DNA from: Phytohabitans sp036906915
GTDB taxonomy: Bacteria > Actinomycetota > Actinomycetes > Mycobacteriales > Micromonosporaceae
Reading direction: 5' to 3'
DNA length: 52,544 nt
NCBI RefSeq assembly: GCF_036906915.1
Contig: NZ_JBAKHX010000058.1
Location: forward strand, 1-52,544
Below the pieces are notes generated by a model that saw only the letters and a list, made by a program, of their open reading frames with translations, searched no databases and had not been told where the DNA came from. Shown here piece after piece: positions 18,281-27,362 of this stretch. How positions within the stretch are numbered: the first letter of the stretch is position 1; every line of letters starts with the position of its first letter. Position numbers and translations under genes: made by a program.

Positions 18281-18471
18281 GGCGTCGCGGGCTGCGCTGG
18301 AAGCGACATCGGCTCGCCCGTGTTCGGGTCGTAACAGAGGTACCGGCCGTTGGCGTGTATCCAACCCCAGATGTCGTCTTGGGTCAGCGACAGGCCGCAG
18401 TGCTGGCAGGGCGTCTCTTCCGCAGGTGCGCCAGCGGCTGGCTCGCTCACTGACGGTACCGAATGCGTCAC
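18277..18471 (-). CDS. Small Cys-containing protein upstream of the Nudix gene
   Basis: A 64-aa protein with CQHCG (C22, C25) and a third Cys at 46 in GRYLCYDPNTGEPM, suggesting a small zinc-ribbon-like metal site, though a fourth Cys is absent. GTG 18471 has AAGGGG upstream. Its TGA overlaps the Nudix GTG, so the two are co-translated. It ends with an Ala/Pro tail. Function unknown. Confidence 0.7.
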   Translation of the reverse strand: MTHSVPSVSEPAAGAPAEETPCQHCGLSLTQDDIWGWIHANGRYLCYDPNTGEPMSLPAQPATP

Positions 18472-18656
18472 AGATTTCCCCTTCCGGCTGGCGCCTTCCC
18501 AAAAGCTACCAACATCATCGTCCAGCCTAGGTGGTCCGCAAGTGGAGTGGTCAACGGCCTAGCGGGGAAACCTGCCGGTACGCTCGGCTGCCCTGCCAGC
18601 GGGTCAAACCATCAGTTCGTTTATCGCCCCAACTATTGACGCGCTGTGTATCCACG

Positions 18657-20936
18657 ATGTCGAATCTGTGCATGGTTGACGCACACGTCTCCCGCCGAAC
18701 CCTCCTGGCGGCTGGCCTGGCCATCCCCGCGGTTCCAGGGCACAGAGGCACCACATATCGCTGGCGCAACGTCGAAATGGTCGGGGGCGGCTTCGTGCCC
18801 GGCATCGTGTTCAACCAGACCGAGCCCGGCCTGGTGTACGCCCGCACCGACATCGGCGGTGCCTACCGCTGGCACGCCCGTCAGCGACGGTGGGTGCCGA
18901 TGCTGGACTGGGTGGGCTGGGACCAGTGGGGGTACACCGGTGTGGTGAGCCTCGCCACCGACGCGGTCGACCCCGATCGGGTGTACCTGGCGGTGGGCAC
19001 GTACACAAACGACTGGGATCTGAACAACGGCGCGATCCTGCGCTCGCGCGACCGGGGTGCCACCTGGAAGGTCAGCCCGCTGCCGTTCAAGCTCGGCGGC
19101 AACATGCCCGGCCGGGGGATGGGCGAGCGCCTCGCCGTCGACCCCAACCGCAACGACATCCTGTACCTGGGTGTCCGAGGTGGACACGGGCTGTGGCGGA
19201 GCACCGATCGCGGCGTCACGTGGGCGCGGGTCGCCAGTTTCCCGAACCCCGGCAACTACGTGCTGGACCCCAGCGACGCGAGCGGATACTCCAGCGACAA
19301 CCAGGGCGTGCTGTGGGTGACGTTCGACCCGCGTACCGGCTCGCGTCGCCGCCCCACCCGGACCATCTACGTGGGCGTGGCCGACAAGGAGAACATCCTG
19401 TACCGGTCGACCGACGCGGGCGCGACCTGGGAGCGGGTGCCCGGCCAGCCCACCGGATATCTGCCGCACAAGGGCGTGCTCGACCACGCCGGCGGCTTCC
19501 TTTACATCGCCACGAGTGACACGGCTGGCCCGTACGACGGCGGCAAGGGCGACGTCTGGCGGCTCGACACCGCCACGGGCGAGTGGGCGCGGATCAGCCC
19601 GGTGCCGTCGACGAGCGGCGACAACACCTTCGGGTACAGCGGCCTGACGATCGACCGCCAGCACCCCGACACCATCATGGTGGCCACGCAAATCTCCTGG
19701 TGGCCCGACGTCGTCTTCTTCCGCAGCACCGACCGCGGTGCCACCTGGACCCGGGCGTGGGACTTCGCCGGATATCCCAACCGCACCAACCGGTACGACA
19801 TCGACATCTCCGAGTCGCCGTGGCTGACCTGGAACGCGACGCCCCCGCTGCCGGAGCAGACACCGAAGCTGGGTTGGATGACGGAGTCGGTCGAGATCGA
19901 CCCGTTCGACTCGAACCACCTGCTCTACGGCACCGGTGCCACCATCTACGGCACCGACAACCTCACCGACTGGGACACCGGCGGCACGGTGCACATCTCG
20001 GTGCGGGCGCGCGGCCTGGAGGAGGTGGCCGTGCTGGATCTGATCAGCCCTCCATCCGGCGCGCACCTGCTCTCGGCGGTCGGTGACATCGGCGGCTTCG
20101 TGCACCATGACTTCAGGAACCCGGGCCGCATGCACGCCAACCCGACGATCAGCTCCACGACGAGTATCGACTTGGCCGAGCTCGCGCCGGGCGTCATCGC
20201 TCGCGTCGGCAACGGCAACGCGCCGCGGTTCGGCATCTCCACCGACGGCGGGACGACATGGACGCCTGCCGCCACCGAGCCGGCCGGCACGACGGGCGGC
20301 GGCACCGTGGCGGTGGGCGCCGACGGTACCCGGATCGTGTGGGCACCCGCGGGGGGTGAGGTCGCCTGGTCGGCCGACGCCGGCGCCACCTGGACCGCGT
20401 CGGCCGGCGTGCCGGCCGACGCGCGTGTCGAGTCGGACCGCGCGGACGCGGCGGTCTTCTACGCGTACGCCGCCGGCGTGTTCTACCGCAGCGCGGATGG
20501 CGGCGCGACGTTCGCCGCGACGGCCGCGACCGGCCTGCCGGCCGAGGGCACCGTGCGTTTCAAGGCCGTGCCCGGCGCCGCGGGCGACGTGTGGCTTGCG
20601 GGCGGCGAGGAGGGCGGCGTCTACGGGCTGTGGCGCTCGACGGACGGCGGGGCCTCGTTCACTCGGCTGTCCAGTGTGGAGGAGGCGGACGCGGTCGGCT
20701 TTGGCAAGGCTGCGCGCGGACGCTCGTATCCGAGCGTCTTCATCACCGCGCAGGTCCGCGGCGTCCGCGGCATCTTCCGGTCCGACGACGCCGGCAAGCG
20801 CTGGGTACGCGTCAACGACGACCGCCACCAGTACGCCTGGACGGGCGCGGCGATCACCGGTGACCCGCGCGTCTTCGGCCGGGTGTACCTGGCCACCAAC
20901 GGCCGGGGCATCGTCTACGGCGACCCGGTGGGCTAG
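18657..20936 (+). CDS. Secreted GH74 xyloglucanase
   Basis: A 759-aa exported glycosidase with the double seven-bladed propeller of GH74. It cleaves the beta-1,4-glucan backbone of xyloglucan. Repeated Asp-box-like motifs (STDRGVTW, STDAGATW, STDRGATW, STDGGASF) mark the blades. The two catalytic Asp are likely those in YARTDIGGAYRW and SAVGDIGGFVHHD. A Tat-type signal, SRRTLLAAGLAIPAV, lies at the N-terminus, so folded export is likely. Start is uncertain: ATG 18657 or ATG 18672, neither with a clear SD. No carbohydrate-binding module is attached. The gene stands alone and ends before a perfect 40-bp palindrome. Confidence 0.92.
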   Translation: MSNLCMVDAHVSRRTLLAAGLAIPAVPGHRGTTYRWRNVEMVGGGFVPGIVFNQTEPGLVYARTDIGGAYRWHARQRRWVPMLDWVGWDQWGYTGVVSLATDAVDPDRVYLAVGTYTNDWDLNNGAILRSRDRGATWKVSPLPFKLGGNMPGRGMGERLAVDPNRNDILYLGVRGGHGLWRSTDRGVTWARVASFPNPGNYVLDPSDASGYSSDNQGVLWVTFDPRTGSRRRPTRTIYVGVADKENILYRSTDAGATWERVPGQPTGYLPHKGVLDHAGGFLYIATSDTAGPYDGGKGDVWRLDTATGEWARISPVPSTSGDNTFGYSGLTIDRQHPDTIMVATQISWWPDVVFFRSTDRGATWTRAWDFAGYPNRTNRYDIDISESPWLTWNATPPLPEQTPKLGWMTESVEIDPFDSNHLLYGTGATIYGTDNLTDWDTGGTVHISVRARGLEEVAVLDLISPPSGAHLLSAVGDIGGFVHHDFRNPGRMHANPTISSTTSIDLAELAPGVIARVGNGNAPRFGISTDGGTTWTPAATEPAGTTGGGTVAVGADGTRIVWAPAGGEVAWSADAGATWTASAGVPADARVESDRADAAVFYAYAAGVFYRSADGGATFAATAATGLPAEGTVRFKAVPGAAGDVWLAGGEEGGVYGLWRSTDGGASFTRLSSVEEADAVGFGKAARGRSYPSVFITAQVRGVRGIFRSDDAGKRWVRVNDDRHQYAWTGAAITGDPRVFGRVYLATNGRGIVYGDPVG

Positions 20937-20990
20937 GGCCGCAAGTATCCGATATTTCGACCCGGGAAGTGGCGCGACGCCGGCCCGGGA

Positions 20991-21030
20991 GGCGAGCGCG
21001 CCCTCGCTCATGAGCGAGGGCGCGCTCGCC
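20991..21030. terminator. Perfect 40-bp palindrome
   Basis: Bases 20991-21010 (GGCGAGCGCGCCCTCGCTCA) are the exact reverse complement of 21011-21030. As RNA this gives an 18-bp GC-rich hairpin with a CATG loop, 55 nt after the GH74 stop. It is very probably a terminator, although no T-run follows. Confidence 0.8.
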
Positions 21031-21073
21031 GATCGTTGCGACGAAAATCATGTGCCCCCACAAGGAGGCGAAA

Positions 21074-21103
21074 ATGCGCTACGCTGGACCGTCGCCTAGA
21101 TGA
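21074..21103 (+). CDS. Leader peptide ORF of the HelD-like gene
   Basis: ATG 21074 is preceded by a strong AAGGAGG (21062-21068) and encodes MRYAGPSPR, then TGA. The TGA (21101-21103) overlaps the ATG at 21100 of the long HelD-like frame (ATGA). A stem-loop follows at once at 21109-21128. A well-initiated nonapeptide with a hairpin before an antibiotic-response-type gene looks like a ribosome-mediated attenuator. No Rifamycin-associated element was seen. Confidence 0.6.
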   Translation: MRYAGPSPR

Positions 21104-23448
21104 AAAAAGGCAGCCTAAAGCGGCTGCCGTGCCCGAGCAGTATAGACACACTTGGGGGAGCGTTGTCAAGCAACTCTGCCGACATTACCAACGAGCAGAA
21201 GTACGTCTCCCGGCTTTACGACCGCCTCGACGAGATGCGGGAAAAGGCTGCCAACCGGCTCGCCACGCTCCTGCGGCAGACGGGCGGCACCCCGCAGGCC
21301 CGTTCGGAGCGGGAGAGCGGCGTCACCCTGTACACCGAGCAGGTCTCCCAGTTCAGCGCGGTCGAGAACGGGCTCTGCTTCGGCCGTCTCGATTTCCACG
21401 ACGAGGCAGAGCCGCGTTACATCGGGCGGATCGGGCTCTTCGACGACTCGGCTGACTACCGTTCGCTGCTCGTCGACTGGCGGGCACCCGCCGCCCGGCC
21501 GTTCTACCTCGCGACAGCCGCCTCGCCGGACGGGGTACGGCGGCGCCGCAACATCCGCACCCGGCTGCGCGAGGTCGTCGGGCTGCACGACGAGGTACTC
21601 GACATCGAGGCCGCCCGTGACAGTGCGCACGAGGACCTGACCGGCGAGGCCGCGCTGCTGTCGGCCCTCACCGCCAGCCGCACCGGGCGGATGCGCGACA
21701 TCGTCGCCACCATCCAGGCCGAGCAGGACCACGTGATCCGCGCGCCGCTCGACGGCGTGCAGGTCGTGCAGGGCGGCCCGGGCACCGGCAAGACCGCCGT
21801 GGCGCTGCACCGCGCGGCGTACCTGCTCTACACGCACCGCCGCGAGCTCTCCACCCGCGCGGTGCTGATCGTCGGCCCCAACCAGACGTTCCTGAAGTAC
21901 ATCTCGCAGGTCCTGCCGTCGCTGGCCGAGACCGGCGTGCTCCTGCGCACCGTCGGCGACCTGTACCCGGGCGTCAGCGCCCGGCGCACCGAGCCCGTCG
22001 AGGTGGCCGAGATCAAGGGCCGCACCGTGATGGCCGAGGTGCTGGCGGCGGCGGTACGCGACCGGCAGCGCGTGCCCGACGAGCCGCTGCCAATCAGGAT
22101 CATCGGCGGCGAGACGCTGATGCTTGACCCGGAGACGGTGCGCAAGGCGCGCGACCGGATCCGGCGCACCGGCAAACAGCACAACCTGGCCCGCCAGCTC
22201 TTCGACACCGAGATCGTGCACGCCATGGCACAGCAGATCGCTGACAAGATCGGCTTCGACCCGTACGCGCACGACGCGCTTGGCGGCGACGACGCGACCG
22301 GTGACGAGCAGTACCTGGACGAGGCCGACCTGGCCGAGATCCGCCGCGAGCTGCGCAAGGAGCCCGAGCTGCTGGGCACGCTCGACTGGCTCTGGCCGGT
22401 CCTCACACCCGAGCAGCTCGTGGCCGGCCTCTTCGCCTCCGAAGACCGCCTCAAGACCGCGGCGCCGCAGCTGCGCGAGGCTGAGAAGGAGATGCTGCGT
22501 CGCGAGCCACGGGGTGGCTTCACGCCAGCCGACGTACCGCTGCTTGACGAGGCCGCGGAGCTGCTGGGCGAAGACGAGGCCAGCGCCGCGGCGGCCGCCG
22601 AACGCCTCCGCAGGCTGGAGGTCGCGTACGCGGCCGGCGCCCTGGAGATCGCGCTGGGTTCCCGGTCGATCGACGTCGAAGACGAGGCTGAACCGGAACT
22701 CCTGGCCGCCACCGACCTGATCGACCCGGAGCGGCTGGCCGAGCGGCACGAGGCCAGCGAGCGGCGCACCGCCGCGCAGCGCGCGGCGGCCGACCGCAAG
22801 TGGGCGTTCGGGCACGTCATCGTCGACGAGGCGCAGGAGCTGTCGCCGATGACGTGGCGGCTGCTGATGCGGCGCTGCCCGAGCCGCTCGATGACGCTGG
22901 TCGGCGACGTGGCGCAGACCGGCGACCTGTCCGGCACGTCGTCGTGGGCGCCGGTGCTGGAGCCGTACGTGGGGGACCGGTGGCGGCTGGCTGAGTTGAC
23001 AGTCAACTACCGCACGCCCGCCGAGATCATGGCCGTTGCCGGCGAGGTGCTGGCCGAGATCGACCCCACGCTGGAGCCGCCGCGTTCGGTGCGGGAGTCC
23101 GGAGTGCGGCCGTGGGAGCGCACCGCCGACCTGACCGAGTTGGGCGAGATCGTGCGCGCCGAGGCGGAGGCCATGGGGGATGGCCGGCTCGGCGTGATCG
23201 TCCCCATCGGGCTGCTCTTCGGCGCCGGCCGGGCGGTGCCCGAGGCGGTTCTCGGCGACGACCCCGACCTGGAGAGCCGGGTCGTGCTGCTGACGGTCAA
23301 GCAGGCGAAGGGGTTGGAGTTCGACCACGTGATCGTCGTCGAACCCGACCGGATCGTCGCCGAGTCGCGGCGCGGCAAGAGCGACCTCTACGTCGCCCTC
23401 ACCCGCGCCACGCAACAACTCGGCACCGTCACGCTGACAGCTTCGTAA
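21100..23448 (+). CDS. HelD/HelR-like RNA polymerase recycling ATPase
   Basis: A 782-aa UvrD-like superfamily 1 protein. It opens with a coiled-coil arm (QKYVSRLYDRLDEMREKAANRLATL) as in HelD. Walker A is GGPGTGKTAVALHR (about 225-238), Walker B VIVDEAQELSPMTW, motif III LVGDVAQTGD, and the C-terminal motifs TVKQAKGLEFDHVIVVEP and YVALTRATQ. HelD proteins remove stalled RNA polymerase, and the actinobacterial HelR branch displaces rifampicin. The start is uncertain: ATG 21100 is coupled to the leader ORF; TTG 21163 begins closer to the conserved SADITNEQKY but has an SD only 2 nt away. It converges with the nucleoside hydrolase gene, overlapping by 20 bp. Confidence 0.9.
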   Translation: MKKGSLKRLPCPSSIDTLGGALSSNSADITNEQKYVSRLYDRLDEMREKAANRLATLLRQTGGTPQARSERESGVTLYTEQVSQFSAVENGLCFGRLDFHDEAEPRYIGRIGLFDDSADYRSLLVDWRAPAARPFYLATAASPDGVRRRRNIRTRLREVVGLHDEVLDIEAARDSAHEDLTGEAALLSALTASRTGRMRDIVATIQAEQDHVIRAPLDGVQVVQGGPGTGKTAVALHRAAYLLYTHRRELSTRAVLIVGPNQTFLKYISQVLPSLAETGVLLRTVGDLYPGVSARRTEPVEVAEIKGRTVMAEVLAAAVRDRQRVPDEPLPIRIIGGETLMLDPETVRKARDRIRRTGKQHNLARQLFDTEIVHAMAQQIADKIGFDPYAHDALGGDDATGDEQYLDEADLAEIRRELRKEPELLGTLDWLWPVLTPEQLVAGLFASEDRLKTAAPQLREAEKEMLRREPRGGFTPADVPLLDEAAELLGEDEASAAAAAERLRRLEVAYAAGALEIALGSRSIDVEDEAEPELLAATDLIDPERLAERHEASERRTAAQRAAADRKWAFGHVIVDEAQELSPMTWRLLMRRCPSRSMTLVGDVAQTGDLSGTSSWAPVLEPYVGDRWRLAELTVNYRTPAEIMAVAGEVLAEIDPTLEPPRSVRESGVRPWERTADLTELGEIVRAEAEAMGDGRLGVIVPIGLLFGAGRAVPEAVLGDDPDLESRVVLLTVKQAKGLEFDHVIVVEPDRIVAESRRGKSDLYVALTRATQQLGTVTLTAS
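21103..21128 (-). terminator. Intrinsic-type terminator reading leftward, inside the HelD leader
   Basis: GGCAGCC (21109-21115) pairs with GGCTGCC (21122-21128) around a 6-nt loop. Read on the minus strand, the hairpin is followed by six T residues (complement of 21103-21108), the classical intrinsic terminator form. On the plus strand it is a leader hairpin preceded by an A-run. No minus-strand gene lies to its right, so it may stop antisense transcription. Confidence 0.6.
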
Positions 23449-24364
23449 CCGCCTCGACCATCAGGTCCCAGAAGCGCGGGGTGTCGAGGCGCATCGCCAC
23501 CAGCGCGTTCGGCGGCGCGCCGGTCTTGCCGTGCAGGTCGACCACGGTGGCGCCGCGGGTGTGCGTGCCGGTCAGCTCCACGGCGACCGGCACGCGCACG
23601 CACTCCACCAGGCTCGGGTCGATCACCCGCGCGACCGCCACCGGGTCGTGCAGCGGCGGGTCGGCGAGCCCGAACACCTGCTCGTACGTGCTCCCGAAGA
23701 ACGTCAGCAGGTCGACGCACGCGTCCGCGAGGTCGGTGCCGATCGCGCGCAGCCGGGCGATCACCTCCGGCGTCACGCCGGCCTGATGCGTCACGTTGAG
23801 CCCACACATCGTGACCGTCAGGCCCGAGCGCAGCACCAGGTCGGCCGCCTCCGGGTCGGTCGCCACGTTGAACTCGCCGTAGGGCGTGATGTTGCCGCGC
23901 TCCGTTGAGCCGCCCATCAGTACGATCTCTCGGATCTGTGGGCGGACCTCAGGATGATCGCGTAGCAGGACCGCGATATTGGTCAGCGGGCCGAGCGGCA
24001 CGAGCGTCACCGGCTCCGGGTGCGCGAGCAGCAGCCGCCGCATCAGATCCACCGCGTGCTCCTCGGCGAGCGGCACGGTCGGCTCGCCGAACGTCGGCCC
24101 GTCCAGCCCGCTCGCGCCGTGGATGTACTCACCGACGGTCAGCTCGCCCACGAGCGGCCGGTCGTAGCCGGCGGCCACCGGCACATCCGTGATGCCGGCG
24201 ATCGTGCAGACGCGGCGGGCGTTGAGGGTGGTCTTTTCCAGCGTCTGGTTGCCCGCCACCGTCGTTATCGCCAGCAGCTTGAGTCGTGGGTCAGCCGCGG
24301 CGAGCATGATCGCGAGGGCGTCGTCGTGTCCAGGGTCGCAGTCGAGGATCAGAGGTATCGCCAT
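23429..24364 (-). CDS. Inosine-uridine-type nucleoside hydrolase
   Basis: A 311-aa enzyme that hydrolyses the N-glycosidic bond of ribonucleosides for salvage. The Ca-binding signature DCDPGHDDALAI is at residues 8-19. Further family features are NIAVLLRDHP, VLMGGSTERGNITPYGEFNVATDPEAA and the C-terminal HDPVAVARV with the catalytic-site His. No signal peptide, so cytosolic. ATG 24364 fits the family start and lies 33 bp from the divergent flavoprotein gene start. Its 3' end overlaps helD's end convergently. Confidence 0.95.
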   Translation of the reverse strand: MAIPLILDCDPGHDDALAIMLAAADPRLKLLAITTVAGNQTLEKTTLNARRVCTIAGITDVPVAAGYDRPLVGELTVGEYIHGASGLDGPTFGEPTVPLAEEHAVDLMRRLLLAHPEPVTLVPLGPLTNIAVLLRDHPEVRPQIREIVLMGGSTERGNITPYGEFNVATDPEAADLVLRSGLTVTMCGLNVTHQAGVTPEVIARLRAIGTDLADACVDLLTFFGSTYEQVFGLADPPLHDPVAVARVIDPSLVECVRVPVAVELTGTHTRGATVVDLHGKTGAPPNALVAMRLDTPRFWDLMVEAVTKLSA

Positions 24365-24397
24365 GACCGTGATTTTGCCGCCATCTAAGCTGCACCA

Positions 24398-25534
24398 GTG
24401 CTGTGGGATGTGGCCGTCGTGGGCGGGGGACCGGCCGGACTGTCCGCGGCGTACGCCGCCGCACGCGCGGGCGCGCGCACGGTCGTGCTGGAGAAGGCCG
24501 CGCATCCGCGCTACAAGACGTGCGGCGGCGGGCTGATCGGCGCGTCGCTAGCCGCCCTCGGCGACCGCATCACGGTGCCGGCTGACGACCGCGTCGACAG
24601 GGCCACGTTCACTCAGGACGGGCGGCGGGCGTTCACCCGCCGGCACCCGGGCGGGCCGCTGGTCGCGATGGTGCGGCGCGACGCGTTCGATCGCGCGCTG
24701 CGCGACGCCGCCCTCTCCGCCGGGGCCGAGGTGCGCGAGAACGTCACGGTCCGCGGCCTGTCGGAAAGCGGCGACGCCGTCGAGGTCCGACATGGCAACG
24801 GTACGCGGACACTGGCCCGCGCCGTGGTTGGATCCGACGGGTCCTCGGGCGTCACCAGCCGGTACGTCGGCGTGCGATACGCCCAGGTCGATCTCGGCCT
24901 GGAGGTGGAGCTGCCGGTGTCCGGCGCGCGCGCCGAGGCGTGGGCCGGGCGGATGCTCCTGGACTGGGGGCCGGTGCCCGGCTCGTACGGTTGGGTCTTT
25001 CCCAAGGGCGACCGGCTCACGGTCGGGGTGATCGCCGAGCGTGGCCGGGGCGAGGAGACCAAGCGGTACCTGCGGCGGTTCGTCGGGCGGCTCGGCCTTT
25101 CGGGAATCGAACCGGTCCAGGACTCCGGCCACCTGACCCGGTGCCGCGCGTCGGATTCACCACTGCACCGGGGACGCGTGGTGGTGGCCGGCGACGCGGC
25201 GGGGCTTCTGGAACCGTGGACACGCGAGGGCATCAGCTTCGCGTTGCGGTCGGGCGCGCTCGCCGGTGCCGCCGCGGCCGCGGGTGACCAGGCGGGGTAC
25301 GAGTCCGCTGTGGTGTCGACGCTGGGGCCGGAGATGCGCGCCGGTCGGGAGTTGCTGGCCGCGTTCACCCGCCGCCCGACCGTCTTCCACGCGCTGCTCG
25401 CCACCCCGCCGGGCTGGCGCATGTTCGCGCGGTTCTGCCTCGGCGAGGCGAGCTTCGCGGGCGCCCTGGGCAAACCCGCGATCGGTGCGGCGGTGCGCGC
25501 CCTCGCAGGCCGCGGCGGCGCTCCTAGAGCTTGA
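24398..25534 (+). CDS. Geranylgeranyl reductase-family FAD oxidoreductase
   Basis: A 378-aa flavoprotein. The FAD-binding Rossmann motif VAVVGGGPAGLSAAYAAARAG is at residues 5-25, followed by CGGGLIG (about 42-48). The PxxYxWxFP signature appears as GSYGWVFPKGD. The second FAD contact is GRVVVAGDAAGLLEPWTREGISFAL. Members reduce isoprenoid chains (menaquinone, carotenoid or lipid) or act as oxidoreductases of unknown substrate. GTG 24398 starts the motif directly. It is divergent from the nucleoside hydrolase and overlaps the convergent membrane-protein gene by 11 bp. Confidence 0.9.
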   Translation: MLWDVAVVGGGPAGLSAAYAAARAGARTVVLEKAAHPRYKTCGGGLIGASLAALGDRITVPADDRVDRATFTQDGRRAFTRRHPGGPLVAMVRRDAFDRALRDAALSAGAEVRENVTVRGLSESGDAVEVRHGNGTRTLARAVVGSDGSSGVTSRYVGVRYAQVDLGLEVELPVSGARAEAWAGRMLLDWGPVPGSYGWVFPKGDRLTVGVIAERGRGEETKRYLRRFVGRLGLSGIEPVQDSGHLTRCRASDSPLHRGRVVVAGDAAGLLEPWTREGISFALRSGALAGAAAAAGDQAGYESAVVSTLGPEMRAGRELLAAFTRRPTVFHALLATPPGWRMFARFCLGEASFAGALGKPAIGAAVRALAGRGGAPRA

Positions 25535-27278
25535 AGAGCAGGGCGCCGTCGATCTCCTCGCGGGTGATGCCGAGCCCGTCCACCGGCCGGCTCTGTGCGC
25601 CGTCCCACGGTGTGCCGACGATGTTCTGCGGCAGTACGACCACCGAGCGGATGCCGATGCCGCGCAGGTACGCGACGCTGGTGGCGTCGGGGAAGGCGTA
25701 CGTCGCCGCGCGGATCTGCCCCTGGCTGGTGGGCTGGAAGCCGGCCAGACCGTTCGCGACCTGCGGGAAGCCGTCGGTGGACCACAGCATGATGTTGAGT
25801 TCGAGCAGGCCGTCGCTGGGCAGCACCAGGATGGGGTCACCGGTCTTCGCCGCGGCCTGGAACGCGGCCGGGGCCTTGGGGACCTCGGGGTGGGGCGTGC
25901 GGTTGACGCTCTCCACGAAGACGAGCGCGAGCGGGATCACGAGCGCGGCCCGGAGGATGGTGTTTTTCGTCGCCTTCGCCGCGGCGGTCAGCGCGCCGGC
26001 CGCGAGGATCGCGAGCAGCAGGCTCGTCCAGATCATCAACCGTCCGGGCGTGCGCAGCGCGTCCCAGCCCGGCAGGTGCTTCGACAGCGTCAGGTAACCC
26101 GGGTCGCCGTCACCGCCCAATGTGGACCCGAGGCCGAGCAGCACGGTGCCGACCACGCCCACCGCCAGCAGGACCCGGTGCCGCACCTTGAACACCGAGA
26201 AGAACAGTCCGGCCGCCGCCAGCATGATGAGCGTGACGCCGGGCAGCAGCGCCATCTCGGCCGCCCAGCCGAGCTGCTCGCGGGCCACGGCGTGCCGGTC
26301 ACCCCAGAACCACGACTCCCACGGCGCGGTGAAGAAGCCCTTGAGCGGTGGGGAGAACAGCTCCGTCCACTCCAGACCCCGCCGGGCCTGGGGGTTGAGG
26401 TCGACCACCTTGAAGTACGCCATGGCCAGCCACACCGACAGGCCACCGAAGATGAGCCCACCCAGCACGTTGGCCGCGAGGAGCCTGCCGCCGAACTCGG
26501 GCCGCCGCTTGCGCCGCCACCACGACCACCCGTACCCGGCGGCCGCTGCCACGCCGGCACCCATCAGGAAGTACGCGAACGGCAGGCCGATGCCGAAGCC
26601 GAGGCTGATCTGCCACGCGCCGACCACCCAGCCGGCGAGCACCCAGCCGGGGCGGCGCTTCTCGGGCTGGTATCCGTGCGTGAGCGACCACCCGTGACCG
26701 CGCGCCAGCATGGCGAGCGACAGGGCGATGCCGCCGGTGGAAAGGATGTTCATGTGGCCGCCGTGCGCGAGCCGCCACGGGGAGAAACCCCAGGCCAGGC
26801 CGGCCACCGTGGCGGCGAGCCGGCCAGCGCCGAGCTGGCGCACGAGCGCGTACGCGCCGATGAACGCGAGCGCGTACAGCAGCACGTACATGATGTTGTA
26901 GCGGACGATCGCCGCCTCGACCCCCGAGCCGAACCACCCCGCGGGGGCGTACCCGAGCAGGGTGTCCGAGTACACGTAGCTGTAGGGCTCCGGGTAGAAC
27001 GTGTTGGAGTCCCAGAGGTGCAGCGGGTCGGTGAGCAGCGCGTGGCCGCCCCACGCGATCTGCCACGCCTGAAGGGTCGGGTCGCCGATGTCGCCCGGGA
27101 TGGTGGTCGCCGGGTGGCGCAGCGTGGGCCAGGTCAGCAGGGCCGCGAGGAACAGCCCGCCGAGGACCGCGAGAGTCCGCTCGTGCGTGAGCACGCGCCA
27201 GACGGCGGGCCGGCGCTGGGGGGCGGGCGGGTCGTCCTGGGTCGGCTCGTCGTCGACGGCCGCGGTGCTGCTTTCCAC
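25524..27278 (-). CDS. Polytopic membrane protein, GT-C glycosyltransferase-like
   Basis: A 584-aa inner-membrane protein with about 10-11 transmembrane segments, starting near residue 37 after a charged cytoplasmic leader. The first periplasmic loop (GDIGDPTLQAWQIAWGGHALL and LHLWDSNTFYPEP) holds acidic residues in the position used by GT-C enzymes that take polyprenyl-phosphate sugars. The C-terminal 140 residues form a soluble domain (SDGLLELNIMLWSTDGFPQVANG). Substrate unknown. GTG 27278 has no strong SD. It may be transcribed with the HMG-CoA lyase and exonuclease genes upstream (84-bp gap). Confidence 0.75.
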   Translation of the reverse strand: MESSTAAVDDEPTQDDPPAPQRRPAVWRVLTHERTLAVLGGLFLAALLTWPTLRHPATTIPGDIGDPTLQAWQIAWGGHALLTDPLHLWDSNTFYPEPYSYVYSDTLLGYAPAGWFGSGVEAAIVRYNIMYVLLYALAFIGAYALVRQLGAGRLAATVAGLAWGFSPWRLAHGGHMNILSTGGIALSLAMLARGHGWSLTHGYQPEKRRPGWVLAGWVVGAWQISLGFGIGLPFAYFLMGAGVAAAAGYGWSWWRRKRRPEFGGRLLAANVLGGLIFGGLSVWLAMAYFKVVDLNPQARRGLEWTELFSPPLKGFFTAPWESWFWGDRHAVAREQLGWAAEMALLPGVTLIMLAAAGLFFSVFKVRHRVLLAVGVVGTVLLGLGSTLGGDGDPGYLTLSKHLPGWDALRTPGRLMIWTSLLLAILAAGALTAAAKATKNTILRAALVIPLALVFVESVNRTPHPEVPKAPAAFQAAAKTGDPILVLPSDGLLELNIMLWSTDGFPQVANGLAGFQPTSQGQIRAATYAFPDATSVAYLRGIGIRSVVVLPQNIVGTPWDGAQSRPVDGLGITREEIDGALLFKL

Positions 27279-27362
27279 AACCGTCGATAGTGCCGTACCG
27301 GGGGCTCAAATGTCGCTCCGGCCCCGTGCGTGGCGCAGACATCGGATGTATCGTGCGTGCCG

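Noticed and set aside
18633..21011. Long minus-strand frame opposite GH74
   Set aside because: It is a frame shadow of a gene with clear Asp-box repeats and catalytic motifs on the plus strand.
20937..21160. Rifamycin-associated element before the HelD-like gene
   Set aside because: I looked for the inverted CTTGC/GCAAG repeat of the known element and did not find it; the palindrome at 20991-21030 is a different sequence.
21166..23418. Long minus-strand frame opposite the HelD-like gene
   Set aside because: It mirrors the codon bias of helD and its translation is low-complexity Arg/Gly/His/Leu/Val-rich without motifs.
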